A stretch of 64,000 bases of DNA from Onchocerca lupi (lineage: Eukaryota; Nematoda; Chromadorea; Rhabditida; Onchocercidae): contig JAOVVO010000071.1 in assembly GCA_028564675.1 (NCBI GenBank), positions 62,001 through 126,000 of the forward strand, read 5' to 3'. Positions within the stretch are counted from its first letter, which is position 1, and every line of letters begins with the position of its first letter. Shown in pieces: positions 40,111 to 52,883 of the stretch. The position numbers and the translations under genes are program-made. The notes under the pieces are model-generated. The model was not told where the DNA came from and searched no databases. It saw only the letters and a list, made by a program, of their open reading frames with translations.

Positions 40111-40830
40111 ATGCAAATCTTTGCCGTTCAATCGATGATATTTGTTATGCCTCAAAGATCATTGATCAAGCACATTTCGATGATCAATCAAGATTGATCA
40201 GTGCTTTGATAAGATTTGGTTGGTGTTTCTTCTATATTAATTGATTAGCTTGCTGAAATAAACCTTTAATGGCATTTGATTTTGATTTATTTGAACTTGA
40301 TCGATATGAATGATTTCGACTGATAAAATATGATTATTTCAGACTTGAATAGTTTTGACTGTAAAATATGATTATTTTGAATCTGAACGACGAGTAAAAT
40401 AAAAGATTACATGAAATAGAAATCAGGTACCTAAGAATTGAAATGATAATTAATTAATATCAGTGGAAAACAATCACTGACTAATTTCTTCAATCATTTT
40501 TGAACAATTATCGTCCTATTTTTTCTTCTTTTTTTTTTGAAAATATTTCAAAAAAAAAAGAATGTCGTCATTTTCCATAACATTAATCATTCTCGTGGAT
40601 CGTTTTTAATGATGTCTGCCCAGAAAAACAAAAATTCCAGCGGATCTTTGATTTTTCATGTGAATTTCATCATACTTCGTTTTCTTCTCCTTGCTGATAT
40701 CTTTATAATTATTCATTCCTGGAATTCGGGTATATAATCAATTAAGAAAGTTCACGCGATATGCAAAAAGCAAATTTTTTATGTCTCACTATCTGGACCA
40801 GCTTGAAACGCTTCGTGTGACCATTTCAGC

Positions 40831-41034
40831 TAATCTATACAAATAGCGATGTAAATGTTCGTTTGTTCAGAATCTTAAATCTCCGAAAGTTCTTCAACGC
40901 GCGCCTTATCCATATAAAAACTCGCGCCCATTCGAATGCAACGTCTCATGAAAATTTCAAATCAATCGGTGAAGAATTTGAAATGTTGTGTCAAAGGCCG
41001 CAACTAACATTTACATTTTTATTTATATAGATTA
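40831..41034 (-). mobile_element. MITE-like element, copy B (inverted)
   Basis: Ends are about 29-bp inverted repeats: left taatctatacaaatagcgat followed by gtaaatgttcg, right ending cattt then ttatttatatagatta. A TA at each edge is compatible with a Tc1/mariner-type target duplication. The core is the reverse of copy A: cccattcgaatgcaacgt, a block with atgaaaatttcaaatcaatc, and ggtgaagaatttgaa. No coding capacity. A flanking ctggaccagc...cgcttcgtg block resembles the sequence beside copy A, so the mobile unit may be longer. Confidence 0.7.
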
Positions 41035-44000
41035 AGACAAGCAAATATCTTATCCTGAAGCTTCAAACTGTTATGATTACAGACCCGCGATGACGGATTT
41101 CTTCATGGTCGGGAAGGAGACAAGTAATCTCGATTTGACCAACAAATGAGTGAAATGAATTGACCTAGTGGAATTGTAGGTTCCTGAGATAGGTTGATCT
41201 ATAATTTATTCGGAATGTACGTTGGAAAATTAAACATTTCATTAAAGGACAAAATCCGATCGTTGTATCAATTTCAATGAAAATATAACCCAATTATTTT
41301 ATGGCTCTTATTCAGTAAATATGAATTAAATTAAAAGCCAGAAATATTAAATAATTTAAAATTCGATCCATTCCGGCATTGTAAAACATTGTAAAACACA
41401 AGGATATTCTTCTGTAGCAACCTTATTCAACCTATTCGAGTAATTTCTCGAATAATTGGCATTTTCTCAAGATGATAATATGTGAATCAATCGGCATTTA
41501 ATATTTAACATTAATAACCTATATAAAATGAAAGAATGGATCGGGACAAATTACGAGGAACAAAGAAGAGCCGAGAAATAAATCATATCAGCACGATGAT
41601 GACCCAGAGATCAATTGTCAATTGCGATCACATTATGCAATATCGCAGAATCTTAGTGTCAAATGGGACATTGCATTATCATGCAATAATGACAATATGC
41701 ATAAAATGTTACATTTATATATATCTCTGCAATATAATTGTAACATAAATAAGAGAATATAACTTGAAAATTTAATTTAAACCAGCGTGAAATTTTCGGA
41801 ATTTAGTATCGTTGAAAAAAAAAAAAGAAAAAAGAACGAAATTCGATTCGCATCTTTACATTTTTTTTTTTTTTTTAAACAATTTTTTACATAAAATTTT
41901 GTCAAAAAATTTCACTTCTGCTTAACAATTAAAAAATTATCAACCAATCATTCGTATTTGCCAAAACTATCAACAATGAAAATCAATTCAACGATTTGAA
42001 ATTCTAAGTTTTAATAAGTTTTCATTAAATAAACTTCAAAATTTCAAATTGTAAAAGACATTTTTATTAAAAAGTAAAAATATCATCCGGAAAATTGGAT
42101 TTTAATAACAATATTTTTGTGCAAGTCACAAATTTTACATATCATATCACAAAAGCATAATCAACCTTCAATTAAAACCTAAGAAAAAAAAATGAATCGT
42201 ATTATAATTCGTATGACAATATGATCCTGATCTAGAATCAGCAAAGATACGAAAAAACCAATGAATGGCAATTAAAATTAGCAAATATCATGATGAAATA
42301 AAACGAACAGAATAAAAAAAAAACTTTAAAATATTTTCACAAATATTAAAATTACATCAAAATTCAAAATACCAAATGATTTATCCAAGCAAGAAATAAA
42401 ATTTGCAAATACATCTGAAATTTTAAATTTTATTGAAAGAAAAATGCTGAAAGAAAAAAAAATTTTGAGACTTTGAATTTTGAAAAATTTTGAGCTTTTC
42501 ATTTATTAAAAAGTGGTGACTGTAAATTTCCATTCGATTATTATAATATTAATGGATTATCAGTTGATGATATGTTATCAATTCTAGCAATCTTTGGATT
42601 GAGAAATTATTAAATGTTATATCATCATTTGGAACATTCATGTTAAAAAAATAGCCATTGCAAATATCAATTTTTTTAATCTTTTAAGTTATGATCTTAT
42701 CAGTGATACACTGAAACCAACAAATTACGCTTTAACTTTTGAATCGAAAAAATTTGCAATGTTTTGCAATTTCAAAAAAAAATTTGCAATTTCAGATAGA
42801 TGATATTGATTAGGTCATTCTAATCAGTACCATTTTTGCCTTAATATACTTTGGCATTTTATTTCTTATCAGAATAATAAATGATGCAAATTTTTTTTTT
42901 CTCAAGAATGATATTTTAATGAGAATGAATGTTTGATAATTATTTGAGATGATATGAAATCGTCGATTTGACTTGCAAACTAAATGAATAATTTTCAGTA
43001 ACAAATCTTCTGATTTTTTTGCATCTTGAATATTGAATTGATAGGAATAAGAAAGAGAATTGAAAAGGAGAAATTTGAAATTTTTATGAAATATTTGAAA
43101 TAAAAGAATTAAAATAGAAGTGTTAACATCGAAAAGTGTCAATATTAACTTTATATATTAGCAAGAAAAGTGCTATTATTTTAATTCACATTCGAAATTT
43201 ATATGTGCCATTATTCCAATTCATATTTAAATTTAAATGTTAATTGAAAATCATAATTAAAATAAAAAAAAAAAAGAAAGAAAAATGGGGAAGAAAAAAT
43301 TTTCTCACCAGAATTAAGTTAAGTTTAAGAATCGTAATGAGCTTATCCTTCAATCCTCCATAATAAATTTTATTTATTTACTTATTTATTTATTTATTAT
43401 TTTTTTTTTTTTTTTTGCAACGAAACAAATAATCAAAAAAGTTTGATATAAGCTTGAATTTCGTCAGCAACATTAACAAATTATTGTTAAATTTAACATG
43501 TCGACAAATAATCAATTTTGATTTTTTTTCAAAAAACCATCAATTTTGTAATGAACTAGCTGCTCCTAGATATGTTTTAAAAAACTTGACAATCATATGA
43601 TTTTTCTTAATTAACATTTCAATTTCGAATGAATGAAAATTGATGGAATATTTTAAACAAATATTTCGGATTTTTCAGTAGAACTATCAAATATTAAATC
43701 ATTTATATAATCGTCTACGTGTAAGATAAGTGAAAATATGCGAAATATAAAATGAATTTAATTATTGAAATTTTGAATTTGAATGATTTCCAATTAAATA
43801 GCACTTATAATGAAAATTTTTGAATAACATTTATGATAGAAATTTCAAGTATTTCTTATCAATATTAAAGTGATCATTTTTCGGAATGTTCTTTGCTGTT
43901 AAAATTACGCCATCGTCGGCATATTCGTTTGATGCATGCCATTTGATGCATGCACAATGCATGCTACTATCTTTCTTGCATAAAAATAAAGTTCCTCTTT

Positions 44001-47000
44001 TTTTTTTCTGATAAAGTAATATAAGTGATCTATACGTAGATCATAAACGTGAAATTAATTGTAAAAAACAAATATATCTATTTCTTGGCAAGAGTTTATC
44101 AATTATGATATCAATATTGATCTCTTAAACTAGTGAAATAAGTAAATCGATTTGTGATATTGAAAAATTGATGTAAATTTCGAAATATCTATCCTCACAT
44201 TATTAGATGGACTTAAATTTGAACTTAAGTTGGAATGAACTAATATCACTTAAAATAATGAAAAAATCCATAAATTATAACCAATAACGAATTTTATTTC
44301 TAAAAATTTTCATTTATTAGAACCATACAAATTGATTTAAAATTTTCGTTTCATTTTTTTATGAATGTATTTTAACTTCTAATTCTAATATATTTAAGTT
44401 CTAATTCTAATTTATCAATTTAATTGTCTATTTATTGGTTAAAAAACTTATTGATTAGCAAATTTATTGATTAATTAACTGATTAACAAACTTTTTGGTC
44501 TAATTTTAACAAATGATTTATGACAACAGTTATTAATTTGTTGAATTTGAATTAAAAAATTTGAACATTCAAGCATATTTTTAATTACCAAATTTGAATG
44601 ATATTTTTTCAGTTCTACAATGATTTATTATGGTATCGTCTTCTCTAAAAAAAAAAAAAAAAAAAAAAAAAATCAAAACATTTATCAGTCCGAAAATATT
44701 GATCAAATTTTGATTTTTCAAACACCAAAAAGATTTTCACTCAATAATATCAATGTATTATGCATTAATTTTCAATAGTTTACTGTAAAATGATAAATGA
44801 TATCAGCAACGACCGTTGATGATATCATTTATCAGTGCAACAAATTCATATACTTCGATGACACAGATAATGTCAAATATAAATAATATTTAAAAATGTC
44901 CTATCATAAATAACATATATTTTTCTGTCTATCGAATGATAAGTAAACAGTAATTTTTGGAAAAATTTTTACAGAAAATTATATTTTTCTGTTAATGAAA
45001 GATGAAATAATTTTATATGGAAATTTTGATTTTCTATCACTTAAGTGATAAATAATTTGATAAATAATAAATTTTCAATCAATTTAATACAAGTTTTATT
45101 TGAAAATTCATGAATTTATAAAATGTTGTTATTGCGAAAGTAACATGAAATGATTTCGTATTGCAAAAGAACCTAATTTAATTCTGCCTGAACGAACGCA
45201 CAAATTTTACAGTTCCATAAAATGATTGTATGAAAAAAAAAAAAAAAAAAAGAGAGAGAGAGAGAAAGAAATGAAATAATTGTCAACTTCTGAATTTCCA
45301 GCCCATTTAGCAGTTGCTATCTTCTGTTACTTTCTAAAATATAATCATCAATGTTCAGTTAATTTTTTTATGCAAATTTTCATTGAAAAAAAAAAAGATT
45401 AATTAATCAATAAATAGTTCAAATTGCTCATAATTTCTACTTTTTTTTTTTTCCGAATCAATAAAAAATAATAAATGTTCCATTTTTTTTTTTTCTTTTT
45501 TAGTTCAAAAGAAAGAGCGTAATTATGAACTATGAAGTTTTATAATTTTTATAATTGCTCACTTGTTTAAAATTCCAGAAATTTCTTCTATATAGATTTT
45601 TATGATTTTGTTGACGCTTTCAAAGTGTTTCGAACAATATAAATAAATTACATAATTTAAACAAATTTTTAATAACAAAAAAAAAAAATTTTTCCGAAAA
45701 AAATTTTTTTTTTCAAGAGAAATGACATTTGAAACATACATACTTATTCAAAGTATATTTTGATTGATTCAAATTTTTGAAGAGTTTTAGTCAGCTCATT
45801 TAAAATATTCAAATTTGAATTTATGTTTCAAATGGGTAATCATGTTTCATACTTCATTAGTATTTTCAATCTTTTATTTCAACGCTGTTCAGTTTTTGAA
45901 TGTAAAGCAGAATTTTTCAAAAATCTAATGATCAGGAAAAATGCAATGTTTGATTGTTTATTTTTTTTTAAACCTATTACAAAAAAAGAATCCAATTAAT
46001 CTTTTCAAAAGTTTTTTCCCACAGTTTTTTAAAAAATTCCATTTTATTCTTAGATTGATTGTCTAGTTTTATTGTTTTCGACAAAAATTGTTTACATCAA
46101 ATGTCATCATTTCGAGAAGAAAAAAAAAAAAAAAAAAAATTCAAAGAAAAAGAGTAAAAGAAAAGTTAGAAGCTTTTTTCATATTTCACACAAAATTTTT
46201 TGTGAAAACTTAGAAGTAACAATTTTTCGATGGCTATTAATCATCAAAATAATATTTCGATTCATCTAAATCTATTAATTTGATTGAAAAAAAGCTTATT
46301 TCTAAATTTCATCAAAAAAAAAAAAATTTCATCAAATTATCAAAATTTTATTCTTCAAATAGTTGTTATTTTACTATTATACAAAAATAGATATTATCAA
46401 TTTCATAACTGTATATATCTGTTATTTGCATAGCAAAAATATGCTTTACAATTAAAAGCTGTTGTAATATCATTTTATCAATAATATTGATATGATAAAA
46501 ATTTTTTCAATAAAATTTTGTTATAACATCATTACCAATATCAACAATAACAACAACAACAACAACAAATTATTGCCAATTTCAATTCGTTTCACCTCGA
46601 TTATCATCAATGATGCGCAACAAACCCGATTATCAAATTTTTGAAATTTATTAATTCGTTTGCTTTACATTTTGCCGAGGACATGTGGCCATAATAATAA
46701 AATAAGATGACCTTCCCAAAGCCTGAAAAACCTGTAATTCCCGATATTTTTACCATCCCATACAATAAAATCATTTTCACATCTATAAACCTTTCATTTT
46801 CCATTCGTGATATCTTTTTACTTCTTTTCTTCTGCTTACAATTTCGTATAAAAATTTTTATTTTTAAATAAAGGTATGATCTATTAGTTTTTCTTTTCTT
46901 TTTCTTTTTTTTCTTTTTTTTTTTTTCGAGAATTCGCTTATTTTCCTTTCTTACTGTCTTCAAATTTCTTTCCATATTTATACTTTCATCTTATTCCACC

Positions 47001-49470
47001 AAATTGAATCGTCCTAAAACGATCAACTTTCTCTCAATTACTTCAATTTTGATTCAACAAGAAATTATCGTATTTTTGCATTTTTTTTTCTTTTTCTTTT
47101 TTTCTTTTTTTTTATTTTCCAAAATCACAATTTTATCGAAAATGAGCAACGACGACGTTCAATGAAGCGTTTTATATTACATTGCAATTATTACTATGAT
47201 ATATATGTATCATCTTTAAATTGTTTGATATATATATATATATAGAAATTTGATCAATTCATTATTATCATTTTCATTTAACCTATCTTTTCATTCTCGT
47301 TCATTTATCTTCTTTTAAGGATCAAAGAATGAACTAGAATTATCACAATGATAATTATATGTAATATTTTTAATTGAAAATTAATCCATACAAAGAAAAA
47401 TTCTTCATTCTCAATATTTATCTTCAATTTTAATTTCTTTTTTTTTTTTTTTTTGCATTTTCAAATCTTTTTTTTGTTTGCATTTTCAGATCTTCTTTTT
47501 TTTTTTTTTTTGGAATTTTGAAAAAATAAATTCAATATTCGCTAGATTAATCATACAATTGAATTCCTTATCATTTTTTTTTTTTAATGAAATCATAGAA
47601 AAATGAAAGCAATTCAAGAATGCCATGATAAGTTGATAATTTAAGTTAGCAAAAATGATAATTCATTGATTAAAATAATATCAATTATCATTTGCTTTTC
47701 GTAGTATGATATAAAATTGTAAACATCAAAATGATTAGTTGCATTTAATCAATGGGGCAAAATGATTTTGGGTGGAGCATTGATAAAAGTTTAAACTATT
47801 TCCTTTCTTCGTCATCGAAACTTTCAACTGTCCCATTTTCTAACTCTATTCCACTTTCTCCAATTCATTACTAAGCACTTTCGGAGTTGATCAGTTGAAA
47901 ATTTAAGCTAATTCGTTTCAATCATTTCTAAAATTTTCCTTTTTATAATTTCTTTTTTTTTTTTTTTTTTTCACATTCTGGTCCATTTTTTTCTTTTTTT
48001 TTTTTTTTTTTTAATATTTTGAACACAAATATTTTTTTTGTACTTTTTAATAAATATTTTTTTCAATCAATCTAAAAATACTTATAAAATTTTTAATTAA
48101 TTAATTTTTCTACATTATAAAAATCTAATTTTAACAATTAACTATTTATGATGAGAATTGCAATGATTAGACAATTTTCAAATTCAAACAATCAACATAT
48201 TGATCAATACGGTTGAAAAATTCTATTGATAACAATTGTTCACTTCAAGATGTATCACATTGAAGGAGATTCAAAAATTTTTGATTATAATCTTAATCCT
48301 ATTCAAAATTCGTGATAATTATCATGTGAAATTTTTTTTTAATCCATCAATTGTTGTGATAATTTAAGAATTATTCTGCAGTTGAGTTTTTTTTTTTTCT
48401 CTTCTTGCTTTTTACTTATCAGTTTGAAAAGTTCAAGATAACTTGTAAAAGTTTAAGATAACAATATATCAAGACTGTGATTCATTGGAAAAGCAAAAAA
48501 TATGAATAAGTGCTGACATTATAAAATGTATCTTATGCAATAATTTTCCCAAAATGATTAGAAATGAATCATAATTTTGATCTTAAATTGAACTTTTGCA
48601 ACCATATTTATCACGATATCGTTATCAATAATAAATGCTAGTAGATATGGTATTTCACATTTCAATAAATTATGATACTATCTATATACTTGTTAAAACT
48701 TTGAAAAAAAAAATGAAAAATGAACTTATTTTCATTAAAAGTAATTTTTAAACAATGAAATTAAATATGGCATATTAGAAATTTTCGTAAATTTGCAGAG
48801 TCATTCAGAAAAAAAGAAAAAAAAAATTAAATATTATCATTGAAACAATTTTTGTTAAATTTCATGAAAAATTAAAATTGAATTTACACTTCGAGCGACA
48901 ATAACATTTTCTTTCATTAAGCATTAATCAAAAAACAAATAAATTGTTACAATTTGTTGTTTTTGAAACGAAAATTTCATCATTCTTCAAGAAATGCACA
49001 AATGAAATTATTTTCAATTGTTTTATTTCAAATGAAAAAAAAAAAAAAAGAAAAAGGAATAAGTTGATGGAAGTAAAAGTGATGGAGATTAAAAGATCAA
49101 TTTTTTTTTTTTTTCTTATCTTAATTGAAAGGTTTAAACTCGTTGAATTTTTTTCTTTTTTAATTTTTTTTTTTTTTTTGAAATTTATTATAGATTATTA
49201 TAGCCAAGTTATGACGTATGCGTATGTCATTTTATTTTTATCGATCATTGTCCAATCATCATGCAATAACTTTTTCACGTTTTTTTCTTTTCTTTTTTTT
49301 GTTTTTTTTTTTTGAAATTTTTCAAGAAATATACTCTCATTTACATTTCCATCATACAGTACGCCTACACAGGTCATGCACAGGTGAACTATTACATACA
49401 GATACAGGTATGACAAAAAACTTATTTCAAACATATCTAAACTGAAACATTAATATTCAATGGAAAATAT
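41035..49470. other. Gene desert with scattered simple repeats
   Basis: No gene is supported over 8.4 kb. Items seen: a GC-richer patch at 41083-41149 that could be a short terminal exon; three TGCATGC motifs at 43933-43964; an A-run near 44650; a GA repeat at 45251-45265; an acaacaaca run near 46545; a TA repeat at 47228-47244; and many T-runs at 46900-48015. Long open frames here are explained by A/T runs coding poly-Lys or poly-Phe. Confidence 0.55.
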
Positions 49471-49490
49471 TCATTTGTAGTTATTTACAT

Positions 49491-49765
49491 AAATACACGC
49501 ACATACACACGTGAATGCGCACGTATACATACACGTAAATATATGCTTGCACTTAAGACACACACGCACGCATAGGCGTTCATATTTTGACGTAACCATT
49601 ATAGAATTCACATATAACAGAGATGCATGAGACGTAAAATGTATAATCACCGCATTTGGAGACATATATGGAGACATGATAAACATATGTCACTATGTAT
49701 GGAGAAATATGTAAATTCATCACGTATGAAGATGTATGAAAACATAGACATATCACTTATGTATT
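49491..49765. repeat. CA/CG-rich alternating purine-pyrimidine tract
   Basis: The first 85 bases are dominated by acac, acgc and cgta steps (for example cacgcacatacacacgtga), an alternating purine-pyrimidine pattern. The remainder repeats imprecise gtatggaga / cacgtatgaaga / catagacatat units, suggesting a decayed minisatellite. Confidence 0.6.
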
Positions 49766-50320
49766 GTTAATGATTAGATAAAAGGGAAAAAGCTCGAGCT
49801 TATCAGATATTCACTGATAACAAATTAACTTTTGGATAGATTTATTTCAGTGGTTTCTGTTGAGTATTCACTTCAAGTAATCATTGTCATAATGATTGCA
49901 CAAATCTTATCATATTTTTGCTTATTATTTAAACTTTTAATTCAATTATTTGGAATGATTTGTTTCCAGCGAAATTGTTTTGTATTTTTCAAACAAATGA
50001 AAGTGTTACGTGATAGAATCTAGTATTATGTGACATAATTTATTATCATTTTTGTATCTTATTTCAAAATTTCATATCTAAAAATTATAAGAATGGTATA
50101 ATTATTCAGGAAATATTCTCACATGGTGATAATATTGATGAAATGATAATAATTCAATATGCTATAAGACAATGAACAATTGATAATAGAATTCATATTG
50201 GTTGACTGATTCGATCAATTCCAACTTTTCTGCGCATTTTGCTTCAATTACAAAAATTGTGTCAACAGTTGTTCAACTTTTCTCCACTTTTTTTTTTGTT
50301 TTCTTCTTTTTTTTTTTTTC

Positions 50321-50354
<34 letters not shown>

Positions 50355-50406
50355 ATCGTTGTAAGAAAGACAAATATTTTAACGGCAAATAAGTGCAATG
50401 CATGAA

Positions 50407-51071
50407 ATGATTGGCAACAGAACCGGTAATAACAGCAATAATTGTTTTACTGCCACTCAGGTATCACTTTTACTTTTTAAATCTTTTTCAAATGAAATTC
50501 AAAGGAGAAAATTTTATGAATTAAAGTAAAATTTAAAAGGTCCAAGATCAAAGGTCACCAAAAAAAAAACTTACTTTTAACTATAAGATAGTAGTAGAAA
50601 TATTGAGTAACAGTATTTCATACGATTTAGAATTTTCATTTTAAGCTAAATTGTTAGCATAATTTACATTATTGTGAAGAAGCATAATGATAAATTAAAT
50701 AAGATTAGGAAGAAAAGTAGTTCGTGATAGTATAAGAAGAAATAAGTATCAAAGGTAAATTTCTTTTTAAAGTATATTTGCAAGTTAACAAAATTATTTT
50801 TAGCAGGATAAAATACAAAAAAAACTTATTTACTTAATAAATAAAATATAAAAATATTTTATTCTTAAATTTCCAGGTAACATTTCTATGTCAAGTATGC
50901 AATGAACTTGCAAGAGGCTATCATTTTGGAGCATTTACCTGTGAGGGATGTAAGGTAAGTTTAGTTAAAGTTAGTTTACTTATATCACTTATTATTTCTT
51001 AATTAACTTTGAGAAAACATTAACTTACTTATTAATTTTGCAGACATATTATCACTATTTTTTCGTTTTTT

Positions 51072-51107
<36 letters not shown>

Positions 51108-52883
51108 CAAAATAAACTATTTTAAAAAAAAAAAAAAAAAAAAACAAAAAAAAGGGATAATTATTACATCTTAATCAACTTTTTCATTTCATTCCATGCT
51201 ATTTGAAAGAGTTCATTAAATTATTTAAGTTAAATTCAAGTTTTTCATTCATTAATTTATCATATTTTTCATTTAATGCATCTTAGCTTTTTCTCGGTAA
51301 GATGAAATGAAATGAAATTGTGAAAAATTTTCTGTTTACTTAGCAAATATGGGGAATGTTTTCCGATGAAGAATGCAAAAAAAAGAAAAAAAAAAAGAAA
51401 GAAGAAATCTGAAAACTCATTTCTGCTCTCAAATAAGTGTTCTAAAAGTAAAAGTACAATAAAATGGAAAAAAAAAAAAATATCTGATAAAATATCGTAA
51501 TTGGTTCAAGAAAAAAGTGTTACAACACAAATGGCGAAAAATTACATTAATTACCGGTTTTGAAATTTCCAGAAAACAGATCAGTAAATTCATACAGTAA
51601 CGAAAAAAAAAAAAATTATTTATGTAATTATTGTTGAATTTTCTTCATAATTTTTCCGAACAATTTTAGGCTTCCTAATTCTTTTATACAAGTTTTTTAG
51701 AATATTTAATTAAATAATAATTGCTAAAAATATTATTTAATAGGTATTAAATTATATATCTAATCAGAATCATTTATTTTCATTATTAAAATATATAATA
51801 TTATTTTAATTTATACATTTTCTAACTTTTCTAAATATGCAAGAAAATTGATTCAATTGTAAATATTTATTTCATTTTATTGTTTTTCAGTCATTTTTTG
51901 GTCGAACTTGTAAACCATCGAAAGGAACTGCTATTGGTGAAAATGATGATAGCAGGACGTTAAATACAAAAATGAAATTATTTTGCAAAAGTGGCGGAAA
52001 ATGCAATGTACAGGTGAAAAGGCAATTTTTTTTTTTTTCCATCATTTACACCTGTTAGTTAAATTCAAATAGCTTAATTGAAAGAAAGATAAATTAAAAT
52101 AAATTTGATATAATATTGCAAATTTCTCTTCCGATATATTCAATCTATAAATATTTTGTTAATTAAATAAAGTGTACAAAAAATTTTATCTCTTTGAATT
52201 ATTTATTTATTTTCTTTTTTTTTTTTTTTTTTTTTTTTTTAAGTAGAATTTGTCGTTTTTCAGGGACGAAATCGAACATCTTGCAAACTTTGTCGTTTCA
52301 ATAAATGCATAGAAGTTGGAATGGCACCACAAAGTATGTTGATATTTGGTAGTTGACTAATTGATTAATCGGAATTAATTAAAAATTAATTATGCCTAAT
52401 AATCGGAACGGAGCTAATGCATTTCGATTTTTTGATGTAGCATAGAAACAAATTTATCAGTATAGGATTGAGTGAAATTCTGAGGCATAAAAATCATTCA
52501 ATTCGTAAAAGTTGAAAAATATTACGAAATATTGTTTAATTTCGAAACTTCAAAATTTTCTTGAGATTATATGCCTTTTCTCAGATTCACGTTATGGTCG
52601 TCGTTCGAAATATTTCAAAGTTTCATCGCTACTGAAAGCCCAGGAACGAGCTCGTTTTTCTATCAATGATTATCAATCAGCTGGCCTAGTAGCTTCATCA
52701 GCTCAATGTATCAAACCAGCAGTATCTGCACCAATTTGGACATTTCCAATTTGGCTATCCACTGATATTTTGAACACTCGAGATGTTTTAGTGATCAATA
52801 ATGCTTGTAATCAAAAAGATTTAAATAACTTCATTCAATCATATCCCCAAACAGAACCACTAGATTTATCAATCAAAAAATGA
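50407..52883 (+). CDS. Knirps-like NR0A-type nuclear receptor without ligand-binding domain
   Basis: Five plus-strand exons in phase: 50407-50460, 50877-50954, 51891-52013, 52264-52333, 52585-52883; 207 residues. Zinc finger 1 uses Cys23, 26, 40 and 43 (CQVC...GYHFGAFTCEGCK), with P-box CEGCKS and then FFGR. Finger 2 uses Cys76, 82, 92 and 95 (CKSGGKC, nine residues, CKLC). RYGRRSKYFK follows at 111-120, as in Drosophila Knirps. Only about 90 residues come after, so there is no ligand-binding domain; this matches the NR0A group (Knirps, Knirps-like, Eagle; C. elegans ODR-7 is also placed there). The C-terminus, residues 200-207, is PLDLSIKK, a PxDLS motif of the kind that binds the corepressor CtBP; Knirps carries a related PMDLS. 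This predicts a nuclear, DNA-binding repressor. Oddity: 32 residues lie between the last Cys of finger 1 and the first of finger 2, where about 16 is usual. The first exon is my choice: it has an ATG, a cag/gtatca donor and the right phase. Confidence 0.88.
50545..50557 (+). promoter_or_regulatory. DR1-type nuclear receptor half-site pair
   Basis: AGATCA-A-AGGTCA inside the first intron of the nuclear receptor gene. It matches the direct-repeat-1 pattern (one-base spacer) bound by HNF4/RXR-type receptors, and CAAAGGTCA also fits an extended monomer site. Such a match can occur by chance; it is notable only for its location. Confidence 0.35.
51073..51144. repeat. T-run and A-run inverted pair in a receptor intron
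   Basis: About 35 T (51073-51107) is followed within 16 bases by about 21 A (51124-51144), with a short spacer. The transcript would form a U:A hairpin within the 0.9 kb intron between the two zinc-finger exons. Exact run lengths in homopolymers are unreliable. Confidence 0.7.

Noticed and set aside
41536..41748. 70-codon plus-strand frame, somewhat GC-richer
   Set aside because: Contains many repeated gcattat/tgcaat strings and ends in a Tyr-Ile run; no splice context or motif, so chance is more likely.
42810..43142. 110-codon minus-strand frame
   Set aside because: Composition is Ile/Lys/Phe-rich as expected from AT-rich DNA; no acceptor, donor or recognisable motif.
46607..46975. 122-codon minus-strand frame with poly-lysine
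   Set aside because: The frame exists because of a T-run on the plus strand; no splice signals, conserved motif or balanced codon use.
48944..49445. Overlapping long frames on both strands
   Set aside because: Rich in Phe or Lys from T/A runs and simple repeats; no coding features.
51950..51960. Mini-intron to explain the zinc-finger linker insertion
   Set aside because: The only GT...AG pair near the insertion is about 20 bases apart, too short for splicing, and would not remove the added residues in frame.
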